From Photobacterium aquimaris (lineage in GTDB: Bacteria > Pseudomonadota > Gammaproteobacteria > Enterobacterales > Vibrionaceae): a stretch of DNA of 64,000 bases. A program made the position numbers and the translations under genes. Location: assembly GCF_002954455.1 (NCBI RefSeq), contig NZ_MSCC01000001.1, forward strand, positions 509,205-573,204. The letters are read 5' to 3'. Below the pieces are notes generated by a model. That model had not been told where the DNA came from, ran no database searches, and saw only the letters and a program-made list of their open reading frames with translations. Below, piece by piece: positions 18,183-28,034 of this stretch (position 1 is its first letter; the number at the start of each line of letters is the position of its first letter).

Positions 18183-19016
18183 TTGAGCATGGAGCGACTA
18201 TTGAGCATGAGTAATGAACGTCGCCGCGGTTTTATGCGTGTACCTGAGCATCAAGCACAAGAGCTTGAACGTTGGTCTTATCCTGATTACAGCAATGATG
18301 GTGAGCATGAAGCTGAAAATGCGCTTAATTATGATCACCAATATCATCTTCAGCAGTTACAGCCAGAACCAGAACCAGAGCCCGCTCCCGCACCTTTAAC
18401 GGCGGCAGAACTTGAAGCAATGCAGCAATCTGCTTATGACGAAGGTGTTGAGCAAGGGCGTCAAGCTGGGCATAGCGAAGGCTTCTCTCAAGGCCATGCT
18501 GAAGGTGTTAGCGCAGGCCATGCGGAAGGGCTAGCGCAAGGATTACAGCAAGGACTTGAACAAGCACAAGCTCAAATTGAACAGCAAGTGGCGTTATTGA
18601 CTGCGGTGATGGATAAATTTTCTGATCCGATTGCGCAAGTCAATGCCGAGGTTGAGCAGCAGTTATTGTTATTGGTTAATGGCTTAACTAAGGCGTTGAT
18701 TCGAGTTGAAGTAAAAACCAATCCACAAGTATTACTTAATACGCTACGTGAAGTGGTAGCAACCCTGCCGATTGCTGAACGGGCGATAAAAATGCATCTT
18801 CATCCAGAGGATGTGGCATTAATACATGCCCATTTTGATGAAGCTGATATTCAGCAACGTCAATGGACATTAATTGCCGAGCCAAGTTTACAACGCGGTG
18901 ATTTGCAATTGGAATGTGGCAGTTCTAGCGTTGATTATTTAATCGATGATCGGATTTTGCATTCATTGACTGCCTTTAATGAACTCAACAGTAATTTGCA
19001 AGAGCCAACGCCATGA
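18183..19016 (+). CDS. fliH: Flagellar export regulator FliH
   Basis: FliH binds the FliI ATPase and couples it to the export gate. The central glycine-repeat helix is very clear ([20 protein letters not shown] and following GxxxG steps). A Glu-Pro-rich linker ([12 protein letters not shown]) precedes it. The C-terminal domain includes [20 protein letters not shown]. The start is uncertain: TTG 18183, ATG 18189 and ATG 18207 ([13 protein letters not shown]) are all in frame, and the last gives the most family-like N-terminus. The end overlaps fliI by four bases. Confidence 0.9.
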   Translation: MSMERLLSMSNERRRGFMRVPEHQAQELERWSYPDYSNDGEHEAENALNYDHQYHLQQLQPEPEPEPAPAPLTAAELEAMQQSAYDEGVEQGRQAGHSEGFSQGHAEGVSAGHAEGLAQGLQQGLEQAQAQIEQQVALLTAVMDKFSDPIAQVNAEVEQQLLLLVNGLTKALIRVEVKTNPQVLLNTLREVVATLPIAERAIKMHLHPEDVALIHAHFDEADIQQRQWTLIAEPSLQRGDLQLECGSSSVDYLIDDRILHSLTAFNELNSNLQEPTP

Positions 19017-20329
19017 CCCTCGCACAGCGCCTAAGTCGCTACCAAACTGCGAATACTGCCTGTAAACCTGTGGCTTCTGGGCGTTTAGATCGCGTAGTTG
19101 GCTTAACCCTTGAAGCCATTGGTTGTCGCGCCCCTGTTGGCAGTGTCTGTAAAGTTGAAACCGTCACCGGTGAATTAGAAGCAGAAGTTGTGGGTTTTGC
19201 TGGTGAAACCTTATTTTTAATGCCGAGCGAGCAGTTATCTGGCGTGATGCCTGGCGCTAAAGTAACCCCTATTTTGCATAACAGTGGTATTCCTGTTGGT
19301 CCTGAATTATTAGGGCGAGTGATTGATGGAATGGGGAATCCGTTAGATGGCTTAGGGCCTATTTTTACTGAACAGCGAGCAGCGTTTACTTCAGTACCGA
19401 TTAATCCGTTATCACGTAAACCAATTAAAGAGCCGTTAGATGTTGGTATTAAAGCCATTAATGGTTTATTGACGGTCGGAAAAGGTCAGAGGATAGGCTT
19501 ATTTGCAGGTTCTGGTGTTGGTAAATCAGTAACATTAGGCATGATGACTCGTGGTACCAGTGCCCAAATAGTGGTGGTGGGTTTAATTGGTGAACGTGGC
19601 CGAGAAGTAAAAGAATTTATTGATGAAATTTTAGGAAAAGAAGGTCGAGAACGGGCAGTGGTGATTGCTGCACCTGCCGATGCTTCGCCATTAATGCGCT
19701 TAAAAGGTTGTCAAACTTCACTGACAATCGCGGAGTATTTTCGTGATCAAGGTTTTGATGTATTACTGCTGATGGATTCATTGACTCGTTTTGCTCAGGC
19801 ACAGCGTGAAATTGCGCTATCCGTAGGTGAGCCACCTGCGACCAAAGGTTACCCGCCATCGGTATTTGCTAAGCTACCTGCGCTGGTGGAACGTGCTGGT
19901 AATGGCAATGAAAACCAAGGTTCAATTACCGCTTTTTTTACGGTACTAAGTGAAGGTGATGATCTGCAAGATCCGATAGCTGATGCGTCACGGGCGATCC
20001 TTGATGGTCACATTGTATTATCGCGAGAAATGGCGGATGCCGGTCATTATCCGGCGATTGATGTTGAGCGCTCAGTGAGCCGGGTTATGCCAGCCATTGT
20101 TAGTGATGAGCATATGCTGATGTCAAAAGCGGTCCGCCAAATTTTATCTATTTGCCGTAAAAATCAAGATTTGGTTGCGATTGGTGCTTATAAGCCCGGC
20201 ACCGATGCCACCATTGATCAGGCGTTTAATTTTAAACCCAAATTAGATGATTATTTACAACAAGAAATGAAACAAGCAGTGCCTTATGAAATGTGCGTCA
20301 ATATGTTGCGCTCTACATTGGGAGGCTAA
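19013..20329 (+). CDS. fliI: Flagellum-specific ATPase FliI
   Basis: FliI is the export ATPase related to the F1 beta subunit. Walker [13 protein letters not shown] is at about residues 162-173; Walker B is [20 protein letters not shown]; the family signature [20 protein letters not shown] is present. It is 438 residues, the usual length. The ATG lies inside the end of fliH, so translation is coupled. Confidence 0.97.
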   Translation: MTLAQRLSRYQTANTACKPVASGRLDRVVGLTLEAIGCRAPVGSVCKVETVTGELEAEVVGFAGETLFLMPSEQLSGVMPGAKVTPILHNSGIPVGPELLGRVIDGMGNPLDGLGPIFTEQRAAFTSVPINPLSRKPIKEPLDVGIKAINGLLTVGKGQRIGLFAGSGVGKSVTLGMMTRGTSAQIVVVGLIGERGREVKEFIDEILGKEGRERAVVIAAPADASPLMRLKGCQTSLTIAEYFRDQGFDVLLLMDSLTRFAQAQREIALSVGEPPATKGYPPSVFAKLPALVERAGNGNENQGSITAFFTVLSEGDDLQDPIADASRAILDGHIVLSREMADAGHYPAIDVERSVSRVMPAIVSDEHMLMSKAVRQILSICRKNQDLVAIGAYKPGTDATIDQAFNFKPKLDDYLQQEMKQAVPYEMCVNMLRSTLGG

Positions 20330-20372
20330 TGGTATTTGCAAATAAGGTAATCAAAGACAAGGTCGTTAAAGT

Positions 20373-20816
20373 ATGCCATTAAGAACATTTGAATTATTGA
20401 TAGAACAAGCGCAACAACAAGAACATCAAGCCAGTTTAGCCCTTAACCAAGCCCAACTTGAACAACAAAATTATTTGCAGCAATTAGCCCAAATTGAGCA
20501 GTATCGTTTAGATTATTGTCGCCAGCTTTCTGAGCGTGGACAGCAAGGGCTGACAGCCAGTCAATATAGCCATTTACAAAAATTCCTAACTCAACTTGAT
20601 ACCACTCTTGAGAAACAAAAACAGGCGGGGGGCTACTTTGCTAATCAAATTGAGCAATGCCGTCAACATTGGCAAGCGATGCAACAAAAGAAACGCGGTA
20701 TTGAATGGTTATTAGAGAAAAAGCAGCGTGAGCGGCGACTTTTTTTGGATAAACAAGAGCAAAAAATGATGGATGAATTTGTTACGTTACAGTTTGCTCG
20801 ACGCCAACAACGCTAG
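20373..20816 (+). CDS. fliJ: Flagellar export chaperone FliJ
   Basis: FliJ is a small coiled-coil chaperone that sits in the FliI ring like a rotor stalk. The 147-residue product is almost entirely Gln/Glu/Leu/Arg-rich helix (QAQQQEHQASLALNQAQLEQ), ending in ERRLFLDKQEQKMMDEF. It lies between fliI and fliK, as expected. Confidence 0.88.
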   Translation: MPLRTFELLIEQAQQQEHQASLALNQAQLEQQNYLQQLAQIEQYRLDYCRQLSERGQQGLTASQYSHLQKFLTQLDTTLEKQKQAGGYFANQIEQCRQHWQAMQQKKRGIEWLLEKKQRERRLFLDKQEQKMMDEFVTLQFARRQQR

Positions 20817-20827
20817 AATTAAAAAAC

Positions 20828-20844
20828 TGGTTTGCTTTTTGCAT
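20828..20844 (+). promoter_or_regulatory. Sigma-54 promoter upstream of fliK
   Basis: TGGTTTGCTTTTTGCAT has GG at 20829-20830 and GC at 20841-20842 with exact spacing and a TTTGCA -12 box, just after the fliJ stop. It would drive fliKLMNOPQR-flhB. In Vibrio a sigma-54 start before fliK fits the class III assignment. Confidence 0.75.
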
Positions 20845-20948
20845 TAACATAGAACATCAGCTTGGAATCAAACGTTTTTTTGACGCTTTATTTCACACAG
20901 TTATTCATTTATCTGTCGTTTGTAGCGACACGTATTAAAAGAGTTGCT

Positions 20949-22328
20949 ATGAATCTATTTAATGTGTCATCAACGCAAACGCCAAAATCAGTGGTTTCAT
21001 CAGCTGCAACTGCTGAATCTGAAACTATCACACCAAGTGACAATGATTTTTCACAACAATATCAACAAGCACTTGATGAAAACCAACCATTATTAACGAG
21101 TAATAATAGTGAGTTAGTTTCAACAGATGATATCAGTATTGATTCTGAAGTCAGTGACACCGACGCTGTTACTGCTCAAGATCAAATTATTGTCACTCCA
21201 AATACCATTACTGTGAATAACGACACTAATGGCGACACAGTAACGATTAATGACAATGGTGAGACATTAACTGATGCTTCAATGACGAGCGTAGTTATTA
21301 CTGGTAATGCTGCCACTGATGTTGTTATTGGTGATACTACAACCAATGTTGTTACTGGTGATGTAGCTGCAACTGATACTGTTGCAAAGGATACCAAGGC
21401 ACTACCCGCCGCGAACGATATTAGTCAGTTAATGGCTGCTGGGAATGTGTTTTTACAACAGCTTTCCCAATCAAATCAGCAGCTTAATAATCCAATATCA
21501 GCAGAGGCGGGTATGGTTGATAGTAGCGGCAAAAGCTTGCCCCCTGCGGCTACAGCTTTACAAACATCAGTGGCAGCATCAACAGCTATTGATAGCCAAA
21601 AAGTTGACATCGGCATTGATGTTGATGTCAATAATCTGCCGTTGTCGATTTCGTCGACTCCAAACGTCACCACGGCAACCTCAGATATGCTTCAGAGCAT
21701 GGTAAGTGTAGAAGCTACAGATCTATTCGCATCGAAGAGCTGTCCTTCTCCTCAAGCAATAACGATTAACCCTAATAGTGAGTCTTTAGCTCAACAACTT
21801 GCGGGATTAACAACACCTTCAGCGACAGCATTGAAACCAGAACTCACACAGCCAATGACACCTGCTCAATCACCATTATTACTCACGCGTGAACAGGCGG
21901 GTGAACAAGTGCATGAGCGGATTAATATAATGATGGCAAAAAACCTTAAACATGTTGATATTCGCTTAGATCCGCCAGAGCTCGGCAAAATTCAAATTAA
22001 ATTGAATATCGCTCAAGATCAGGCCTCAGTGCAATTTACTGTCAATAATCCTCAAACCCGTGACATGGTTGAACAAGCGATGCCAAGGCTACGAGAAATG
22101 CTGCAACAGCAGGGATTACAATTAGCACAAAGCTCAGTTCAGCAAGAAACATCGCAGCAATTTTCAGGGCAGCAAAATAATCATGCTGCAAATTCACAAT
22201 CAGGCCAGCAATCATCATCAATGGTCGCTGCGACTGAGGGTCAATTACAGCCTGAAGCTGAACAACCTCAACTCCATAGTCAACTATTGGTAACAGACAA
22301 TAAAGATCACGTTGATTACTACGCGTAG
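20949..22328 (+). CDS. fliK: Hook-length control protein FliK
   Basis: FliK measures hook length and switches export specificity through FlhB. The long N-terminal region is low-complexity Thr/Asp/Asn/Val sequence, probably unfolded, as expected for a molecular ruler. The C-terminal domain carries the conserved core KNLKHVDIRLDPPELGKIQI, followed by a Gln-rich tail. I use ATG 20949 (MNLFNVSSTQ), preceded by AAAGAG; a frame extending upstream to a TTG at 20862 runs into the promoter leader and is less likely. The product is 459 residues. Confidence 0.88.
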   Translation: MNLFNVSSTQTPKSVVSSAATAESETITPSDNDFSQQYQQALDENQPLLTSNNSELVSTDDISIDSEVSDTDAVTAQDQIIVTPNTITVNNDTNGDTVTINDNGETLTDASMTSVVITGNAATDVVIGDTTTNVVTGDVAATDTVAKDTKALPAANDISQLMAAGNVFLQQLSQSNQQLNNPISAEAGMVDSSGKSLPPAATALQTSVAASTAIDSQKVDIGIDVDVNNLPLSISSTPNVTTATSDMLQSMVSVEATDLFASKSCPSPQAITINPNSESLAQQLAGLTTPSATALKPELTQPMTPAQSPLLLTREQAGEQVHERINIMMAKNLKHVDIRLDPPELGKIQIKLNIAQDQASVQFTVNNPQTRDMVEQAMPRLREMLQQQGLQLAQSSVQQETSQQFSGQQNNHAANSQSGQQSSSMVAATEGQLQPEAEQPQLHSQLLVTDNKDHVDYYA

Positions 22329-22373
22329 TGTATTGATAACAAATATTTAATCGGTAATAAAATAGCAACAAGG

Positions 22374-22859
22374 ATGAGTAATGTTTGGTGGGAAAAGAAA
22401 AAAATAACCATTATTAGTATAGTAAGCATAATGGTTGCAGCAATGATTGCGGGAGCGGTGTGGCTTTATTCTTCAGTTTCAATTGCGTCTCAAACGACGG
22501 CTGAGCCATCAGTAGCATCAACGACTGCGCCACTAGAAATGTCCGCTTATTACATCGTATTACCTGAGCCATTTATTTTTAATGTTATGGGTAAAGAACA
22601 CGATAGATTGGTACAGATAAAAGTTCAGTTGATGGTGCGTGGTGAAGCCAATGAAACCTTAGCCAATAAGCATATACCGCTGATCGAAAGTAGATTACTG
22701 CAAACTTTTGCCGCGACCACTGTTGAACAATTACGTCAACCGCAAGGGCGTGAGCAATTACGTCAACAAGCATTGACAGCAGTACAAGCAACAATGAACA
22801 AGATGACTGACATGCCTGTGATTGAACGGGTGTTATTTACCGGCTTTGTGATGCAATAG
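22374..22859 (+). CDS. fliL: Flagellar basal-body-associated protein FliL
   Basis: FliL is an inner-membrane protein next to the stators. One membrane helix near residues 10-31 (ITIISIVSIMVAAMIAGAVW) is followed by a periplasmic domain beginning YIVLPEPFIFNVMG and ending VIERVLFTGFVMQ, both typical. The product is 161 residues. The AAGG before the ATG is unusually close, with no spacing, so initiation may be weak or coupled. Confidence 0.88.
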   Translation: MSNVWWEKKKITIISIVSIMVAAMIAGAVWLYSSVSIASQTTAEPSVASTTAPLEMSAYYIVLPEPFIFNVMGKEHDRLVQIKVQLMVRGEANETLANKHIPLIESRLLQTFAATTVEQLRQPQGREQLRQQALTAVQATMNKMTDMPVIERVLFTGFVMQ

Positions 22860-22866
22860 GTGCACT

Positions 22867-23916
22867 GTGAGTGATTTATTAACCCAAGATGAAATTGATG
22901 CACTATTACACGGGGTCGATGAGCCAGAAGAGACCAATGATAGTGAGCAAGGTTCAGGCATAACAACATTTGATTTTTCATCGCAAGATCGCATTGTTCG
23001 TGGACGGATGCCGACTCTTGAATTGATCAATGAACGTTTTGCACGTCATATGCGGATCAGCTTATTTAATATGCTGCGTAAAACCGCAGAAGTGTCGATC
23101 AATGGTGTTCAGATGATTAAGTTTGGTGAATACCAAAATACACTTTATGTGCCGACCAGTTTAAATATGGTGCGCTTTAGACCGTTAAAAGGTACGGCAT
23201 TGATCACCATGGAAGCACGATTAGTATTTATTTTGGTTGAGAACTTTTTTGGTGGAGATGGTCGTTTTCACGCCAAGATTGAAGGACGTGAATTTACTCC
23301 GACCGAGCGCCGAATTGTACAAATGCTGCTTAAACTGGTGTTTGAAGATTACCGTGAAGCATGGTCGCCAGTAATGTCAGTTGAATTTGAATATATCGAC
23401 TCCGAAGTTAACCCAACCATGGCCAATATTGTCAGTCCCACCGAAGTTATTGTAGTGAGCTCATTTCACATTGAAATTGATGGCGGCGGCGGTGATTTTC
23501 ATGTGGTAATGCCTTATTCGATGGTTGAGCCAATTCGTGAATTACTCGATGCCGGTGTTCAAAGTGACAAGATGGACACTGATGTACGTTGGAGCCACGC
23601 ATTACGTGACGAAATCATGGATGTGCCCGTCAATTTACGCGCAAAACTATTAGATATTGATATTTCATTACGCGATTTAATGGAGCTTCAAACGGGTGAT
23701 GTTATTCCGATAACGATGCCAGAATCAGCAACGATTTTTGTTGAGGATTTGCCAACTTATCGCGCCAAAATGGGTCGCTGTGGTGATAATGTCGCCCTTA
23801 AAATTACCGATAAATTAAAACGTCCAGATATGGTGAAAACGGATTTGGCTTTCTTAGATCGTGAACTATTAAGCTCAACATTATTAGAGATGAATAGTGA
23901 CGATGAAACGCATTGA
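22867..23916 (+). CDS. fliM: Motor switch protein FliM
   Basis: FliM forms most of the C ring and receives phosphorylated CheY. The N-terminal CheY-binding peptide is intact (SDLLTQDEIDALLHGV). The middle domain follows (RIVRGRMPTLELINERFARH), and the C-terminal SpoA-like domain includes LMELQTGDVIPI. It is 349 residues. The start is GTG 22867, seven bases after fliL. Confidence 0.96.
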   Translation: MSDLLTQDEIDALLHGVDEPEETNDSEQGSGITTFDFSSQDRIVRGRMPTLELINERFARHMRISLFNMLRKTAEVSINGVQMIKFGEYQNTLYVPTSLNMVRFRPLKGTALITMEARLVFILVENFFGGDGRFHAKIEGREFTPTERRIVQMLLKLVFEDYREAWSPVMSVEFEYIDSEVNPTMANIVSPTEVIVVSSFHIEIDGGGGDFHVVMPYSMVEPIRELLDAGVQSDKMDTDVRWSHALRDEIMDVPVNLRAKLLDIDISLRDLMELQTGDVIPITMPESATIFVEDLPTYRAKMGRCGDNVALKITDKLKRPDMVKTDLAFLDRELLSSTLLEMNSDDETH

Positions 23917-23938
23917 TAATAAATAAGCAGGAATAACA

Positions 23939-24325
23939 ATGTCTCAAAATGATCAACAAATGGCAGATGACTGGGCAGCAGCATTAGCAGAGCAACAAGA
24001 TACGGTTCAGACTGCACCGTTAGAAGAATTAACCGATGATACCGCCCCAATCTCTGATGATGAGCGCCGTAAGCTTGATACCATCATGGATATTCCGGTG
24101 ACGATTTCAATGGAAGTTGGACGGACGCAAATCAGTATTCGTAACTTGCTGCAACTTAACCAAGGCTCAGTGGTTGAGCTTGATCGTATTGCTGGCGAGT
24201 CACTGGATGTGATGGTTAATGGTACCTTGATCGCTCACGGTGAAGTGGTGGTGGTGAATGATAAATTCGGTATTCGTTTAACTGATGTGATCAGTCAAAC
24301 CGAACGCATTAAAAAGTTACGTTAA
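23939..24325 (+). CDS. fliN: Motor switch protein FliN
   Basis: FliN is the lower component of the C ring. The C-terminal SpoA domain is clear (IPVTISMEVGRTQISIRNLL, then GSVVELDRIAGESLDVMVNG and GEVVVVNDKFGIRLTDV). The N-terminus has the short acidic DDWAAALAEQ helix. The product is 128 residues and the ATG has an AGGAATAA ribosome site. Confidence 0.96.
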   Translation: MSQNDQQMADDWAAALAEQQDTVQTAPLEELTDDTAPISDDERRKLDTIMDIPVTISMEVGRTQISIRNLLQLNQGSVVELDRIAGESLDVMVNGTLIAHGEVVVVNDKFGIRLTDVISQTERIKKLR

Positions 24326-24334
24326 GAGTCAGTG

Positions 24335-24691
24335 ATGGATCAATCAGCACCATTAGGGCAAGCGCCCGATTTGAATTTAGCCACCACGCTAGCGTCATTA
24401 GTGCTGGTGATTGTGATTATTCTATTTTTAGCGTGGCTGCTGAAAAAAATGCGTTTGGTTGGCGTGCACAGTAATGATCAACGTTTGACGATTGTGAAAC
24501 AACTGACACTTGGTCAACGGGAACGGATTGCATTAATTCAAGTTGGTGACGAACAATTATTAGTTGGCATCACTCAGCATAATATTTCGTTACTTACCAA
24601 ACTTGAACAGCCCTTAATCATGGAAGATGTGCCAGCGACAGATTTTGCTTCTCAGCTGAGCCGATTGATAACCACTAATGATAAAAAATAA
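24335..24691 (+). CDS. fliO: Flagellar export protein FliO
   Basis: FliO is a single-pass membrane protein that helps assemble the FliP ring. One membrane helix ([20 protein letters not shown]) is followed by a small cytoplasmic domain ([20 protein letters not shown]). The product is about 118 residues. GTG 24332 directly before the ATG is an alternative start. The gene overlaps fliP by 14 bases. Confidence 0.85.
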   Translation: MDQSAPLGQAPDLNLATTLASLVLVIVIILFLAWLLKKMRLVGVHSNDQRLTIVKQLTLGQRERIALIQVGDEQLLVGITQHNISLLTKLEQPLIMEDVPATDFASQLSRLITTNDKK

Positions 24692-25519
24692 CTTTTTACC
24701 GAATTTAAACAGACTGTTGTTGATGGTGTTTATTGGTAGCTGGTTGATGGTTATGCCAGCGTCAGCAACCGAAAGCATGACTCAAGCAGCAATGGCAACA
24801 GAAAGCGCTGCAGGACATTTAACAGCGAGTAAGGGCAGTGGTGGTGGTATTCCTGCGTTATCAGTGACCATGAACCCTGATGGCAGCGAAGATTACTCAA
24901 TCACGCTGCAAATATTAGCCCTGATGACTGCGCTGGGCTTTTTGCCTGCAGTGGTGATCCTAATGACATCGTTTACCCGCATAGTGGTGGTGATGTCGAT
25001 TTTGCGCCAAGCAATGGGATTGCAACAAACGCCCTCTAATCAGGTGATTATTGGCATTGCAATGTTTTTAACTTTTTTGTGATGTCACCTGTTATCGATA
25101 AAATTAATACTGATGCGGTGCAGCCTTATATTAATGAACAAATCAGTGCGCAGCAGGCATTAGCCAAAGCAGAAGATCCGATGCGACAATTTATGTTGAA
25201 GCAAACGCGAGTCAAAGATCTTGAAACCTTTGTCAATATGTCGGGATCTAACGCCACTGACCCTCAAACCGTACCGTTAACGGTATTAGTGCCCGCGTTT
25301 ATTACTTCAGAACTTAAAACTGCGTTTCAAATTGGCTTTATGTTGTTTTTACCGTTTCTAATTATCGACTTAGTGGTGGCTTCGGTATTAATGGCAATGG
25401 GTATGATGATGCTATCACCGATGATTGTATCGCTGCCGTTTAAGTTGATGTTGTTTGTATTGGTTGACGGTTGGAATTTAATTCTGTCGACGTTAGCGGC
25501 CAGTTTTGGCACCTTATAA
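24678..25519 (+). pseudogene. fliP: fliP, split by a one-base frameshift (broken, recoded or sequencing error)
   Basis: FliP forms the core of the export gate. The first frame (24678-25082) gives a signal-peptide-like N-terminus, the segment [38 protein letters not shown], and stops at ...AMFLTFL. The second frame (25079-25519) continues without loss at [17 protein letters not shown] and runs to the normal end ([18 protein letters not shown]). Together they give about 280 residues, the usual size. One extra T in the T6 run at 25073-25078, or a -1 ribosomal shift there, restores the family sequence LTF(F/L)VMSP. No residues are missing on either side. Confidence 0.9.
25072..25082 (+). other. 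T TTT TTG slippery heptamer next to a stop codon in fliP
   Basis: The zero frame reads ACT TTT TTG TGA. The bases T-TTT-TTG fit the X XXY YYZ pattern of -1 ribosomal frameshift sites, and the zero-frame stop follows at once. A -1 shift continues GTG ATG TCA in the frame of the fliP C-terminal half. I see no strong stem-loop downstream and no Shine-Dalgarno-like stimulator just upstream. A one-base error or true deletion in the T run would look identical. Confidence 0.5.
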
Positions 25520-25549
25520 AATAGCGAAAATGGCAAGGATAAATAACAA

Positions 25550-25819
25550 ATGACTCCAGAAGCGTTTGTCGATATTTTTCAAGAAGCGTTATACATGGTG
25601 TTAATCATGGTGTGCGCGATCGTCATTCCGGGACTATTAATTGGTCTGGTGGTGGCAGTATTTCAAGCAGCAACGTCAATTAACGAACAAACGTTAAGTT
25701 TTTTACCGCGCTTAATCGTGACGCTATTAGCCTTGATGTTTTTTGGTCATATGATGACGCGAATGTTGATGGATTATTTTTTCCGTATTGTCGATCAAAT
25801 ACCGCAGTTGTTGTATTAG
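25550..25819 (+). CDS. fliQ: Flagellar export gate protein FliQ
   Basis: FliQ is a small two-helix membrane protein of the export gate. The product is 89 residues with hydrophobic segments at about 15-40 (LYMVLIMVCAIVIPGLLIGL) and 55-75 (LIVTLLALMFFGHMMTRML), and the family motif FQAATSINEQTLSFLPR between them. It follows the fliP C-terminal frame by 30 bases. Confidence 0.95.
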   Translation: MTPEAFVDIFQEALYMVLIMVCAIVIPGLLIGLVVAVFQAATSINEQTLSFLPRLIVTLLALMFFGHMMTRMLMDYFFRIVDQIPQLLY

Positions 25820-25877
25820 CACAATGACGACAATTGCTAATTCAGCGTCATTTGTGAGTTATGAGTAACCACAGTTT

Positions 25878-26660
25878 ATGCACTATACCTCAAGCGTATT
25901 ATTAGACTGGATTGCCAATTATTTTTGGCCGTTCACACGTATTTCTTCAATGATGATGGCGATGACTTTTTTTGGGGCTCGTTTTGTGTCGCCAAAGATT
26001 CGACTTTATCTCGCATTAACCATCACTTTTGCCGTGATGCCGATGTTGCCTAAAGTGCCGACGGATATTGAACTGCTTTCGTTAGCAGGATTTATCGTGA
26101 CGACCCAACAAATTATTATTGGGGTCGCGATGGGATTAGTGACCCAGTTTATTACTCAAACCTTTGTATTGTTGGGGCAGATATTAGGTATGCAATCGAG
26201 CTTAGGTTTTGCTTCTATGGTCGATCCTGCCAATGGTCAAAATACGCCGGTGCTAGGGCAATTTTATATGTTTCTAGCAATACTGTTGTTTTTAGCCACT
26301 GATGGGCATTTAACCATGCTTAATGTGGTAGTGCTGAGTTTTACCACTTTGCCTGTGGGAAGTAGCATGTTGGTTGCCGCAGATTATTATCAATTAGCTG
26401 GTTGGTTTGGACATATCTTTAAAGCTGGGGTTGATATGGCATTAGCGGGAGTGATTGCATTATTAACTGTTAATCTGTCGTTTGGCGTTATGACGCGTGC
26501 CGCACCACAGTTAAATATTTTCTCATTAGGTTTTTCATTTGCACTGTTACTTGGCTTGGCTATCAGTTGGTTTATTGTGCTCGGGATCGTGCCGCAGTAT
26601 GAGGCGATTTGGCAACTGGGTTTGGATCAGGTGTGTCGCTTAGCAAGGCTTGATTGTTAA
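25878..26660 (+). CDS. fliR: Flagellar export gate protein FliR
   Basis: FliR completes the FliP5FliQ4FliR1 gate. The 260-residue product has several membrane segments (IRLYLALTITFAVMPMLPKV; GVAMGLVTQFITQTFVLLGQ; FSFALLLGLAISWFIVLGIV) and the conserved stretch QSSLGFASMVDPANGQNTPV. Its position between fliQ and flhB is canonical. Confidence 0.95.
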   Translation: MHYTSSVLLDWIANYFWPFTRISSMMMAMTFFGARFVSPKIRLYLALTITFAVMPMLPKVPTDIELLSLAGFIVTTQQIIIGVAMGLVTQFITQTFVLLGQILGMQSSLGFASMVDPANGQNTPVLGQFYMFLAILLFLATDGHLTMLNVVVLSFTTLPVGSSMLVAADYYQLAGWFGHIFKAGVDMALAGVIALLTVNLSFGVMTRAAPQLNIFSLGFSFALLLGLAISWFIVLGIVPQYEAIWQLGLDQVCRLARLDC

Positions 26661-26732
26661 CTGTTGATTGTTATTTTATAGCGATGTATTTCGCGGATTA
26701 TTCTTCTTCAAATTCACCATGGACGTGCCATT

Positions 26733-27863
26733 ATGTCGGATGCTGACGGTCAAGAACGTACCGAAGACGCCACCGCGCGAAAACGCGAGCAGGCGCGAGA
26801 AAAAGGTCAAGTACCGCGCTCAAGAGAATTAGCCTCCGTGGCAGTATTGGTTTCCGGTGCTGTCGGTTTAATGTGGTTTGGTGAAGGGTTAAGCAGTGCT
26901 TTAGGTCGCATAATGACGCGCATGTTTACCCTTAGCCGTGAAGAAGTATTTGATGTGCATCTGTTATTAGCGGTGATTTCTAATGCGATATGGGAAGTAT
27001 TTTTACCGTTAGTGATTATTTTGGTGTTTTTATTTACTGCAGCGTTAATCGGCGCGGCAGGGTTAGGTGGAGTACGCTTTTCTTCTGAAGCGGCGATGCC
27101 AAAATTGTCTAAAATGAACCCTCTAAGTGGCCTTAAACGGATGTTTGGTAGCCAAAGTTGGGTCGAACTTATTAAATCAATCCTTAAAGTTGGCTTAGTG
27201 GCAAGTGTGGCGGGGTATCTGATTTATTCAAGTTTGGATGATTTTTTTCAACTCAGTATTGAAACCTTTCCAGCTAATTACTTTCATGCTTTGGATATTT
27301 TGCTCAACTTTGTGCTATTGATCTGTTGTTCATTGCTGGTGGTAGTGGCGATTGATGTGCCTTATCAGATTTGGCATTTTAGTGATCAATTGAAAATGAC
27401 CAAGCAAGAAATTAAAGATGAATATAAAGACTCAGAAGGTAAGCCTGAAGTAAAAGGTCGTATTCGTATGCTGCAACGTGAAATGGCACAACGACGAATG
27501 ATGGCTGATGTACCACAAGCCGATGTAGTGATCACCAACCCTGAACACTATTCGGTGGCATTGCGTTATGATCCTAAACTGGACGCTGCGCCGATTGTGA
27601 TTGCCAAAGGTGGCGATCACTTAGCACTTAAAATTCGTGAAATAGCCAATAAACACAATATTGATATTGTGCCGGCAGCACCATTAGCACGTGCGATTTA
27701 TTACACTACTGAACTAGAGCAGCAAGTGCCTGATGGTTTATTTGTCGCGGTAGCGCAAGTATTAGCTTATGTTTTCCAATTAAAAGCCTATCGCCGTGGT
27801 AAAGGTCAAAAGCCGATATTATCCGCAGCAGCAACGGATATTCCTCAAGAATTACAACATTAA
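26733..27863 (+). CDS. flhB: Export substrate-specificity protein FlhB
   Basis: FlhB switches export from rod/hook to filament substrates after self-cleavage in its cytoplasmic domain. The N-terminus (GQERTEDATARKREQAREKG) and four membrane helices are visible, followed by the linker TKQEIKDEYKDSEGKPEVKG. The cleavage loop reads N-P-E-H at residues 269-272 (VVITNPEHYSVALRYD), where the textbook motif is NPTH; the Asn-Pro bond that is cut is kept. The product is 376 residues. The ATG is 73 bases after fliR. Confidence 0.95.
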   Translation: MSDADGQERTEDATARKREQAREKGQVPRSRELASVAVLVSGAVGLMWFGEGLSSALGRIMTRMFTLSREEVFDVHLLLAVISNAIWEVFLPLVIILVFLFTAALIGAAGLGGVRFSSEAAMPKLSKMNPLSGLKRMFGSQSWVELIKSILKVGLVASVAGYLIYSSLDDFFQLSIETFPANYFHALDILLNFVLLICCSLLVVVAIDVPYQIWHFSDQLKMTKQEIKDEYKDSEGKPEVKGRIRMLQREMAQRRMMADVPQADVVITNPEHYSVALRYDPKLDAAPIVIAKGGDHLALKIREIANKHNIDIVPAAPLARAIYYTTELEQQVPDGLFVAVAQVLAYVFQLKAYRRGKGQKPILSAAATDIPQELQH

Positions 27864-27923
27864 TTATTTCATCATAACAACCTTAAAAGCGTAATTTTAT
27901 CGTCAAAATAATGGCGGAATTAT

Positions 27924-27941
27924 GCGGCATGATATTTGCTA
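27924..27941 (+). promoter_or_regulatory. Sigma-54 promoter of flhA
   Basis: CGGCATGATATTTGCTAT has GG at 27926-27927 and GC at 27938-27939 with exact spacing and a TTTGCT -12 box. It lies about 95 bases before flhA. A partial FleQ-type word, GTCA-N6-TGGC, lies just upstream at 27902-27915. Vibrio flhA is a known FlrA/sigma-54 target. Confidence 0.7.
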
Positions 27942-28034
27942 TAAACGATTGTATCTGTGAAGAATTGTGGCAAATTTTATAGTTTATAAAGCAGCCGTCT
28001 TCATACCAATAAATCGTGATTTGATGAAAATACA

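Noticed and set aside
19039..19458. Minus-strand open frame of 139 codons within fliI
   Set aside because: It is antisense to a highly conserved ATPase gene, with no family resemblance and no operon context.
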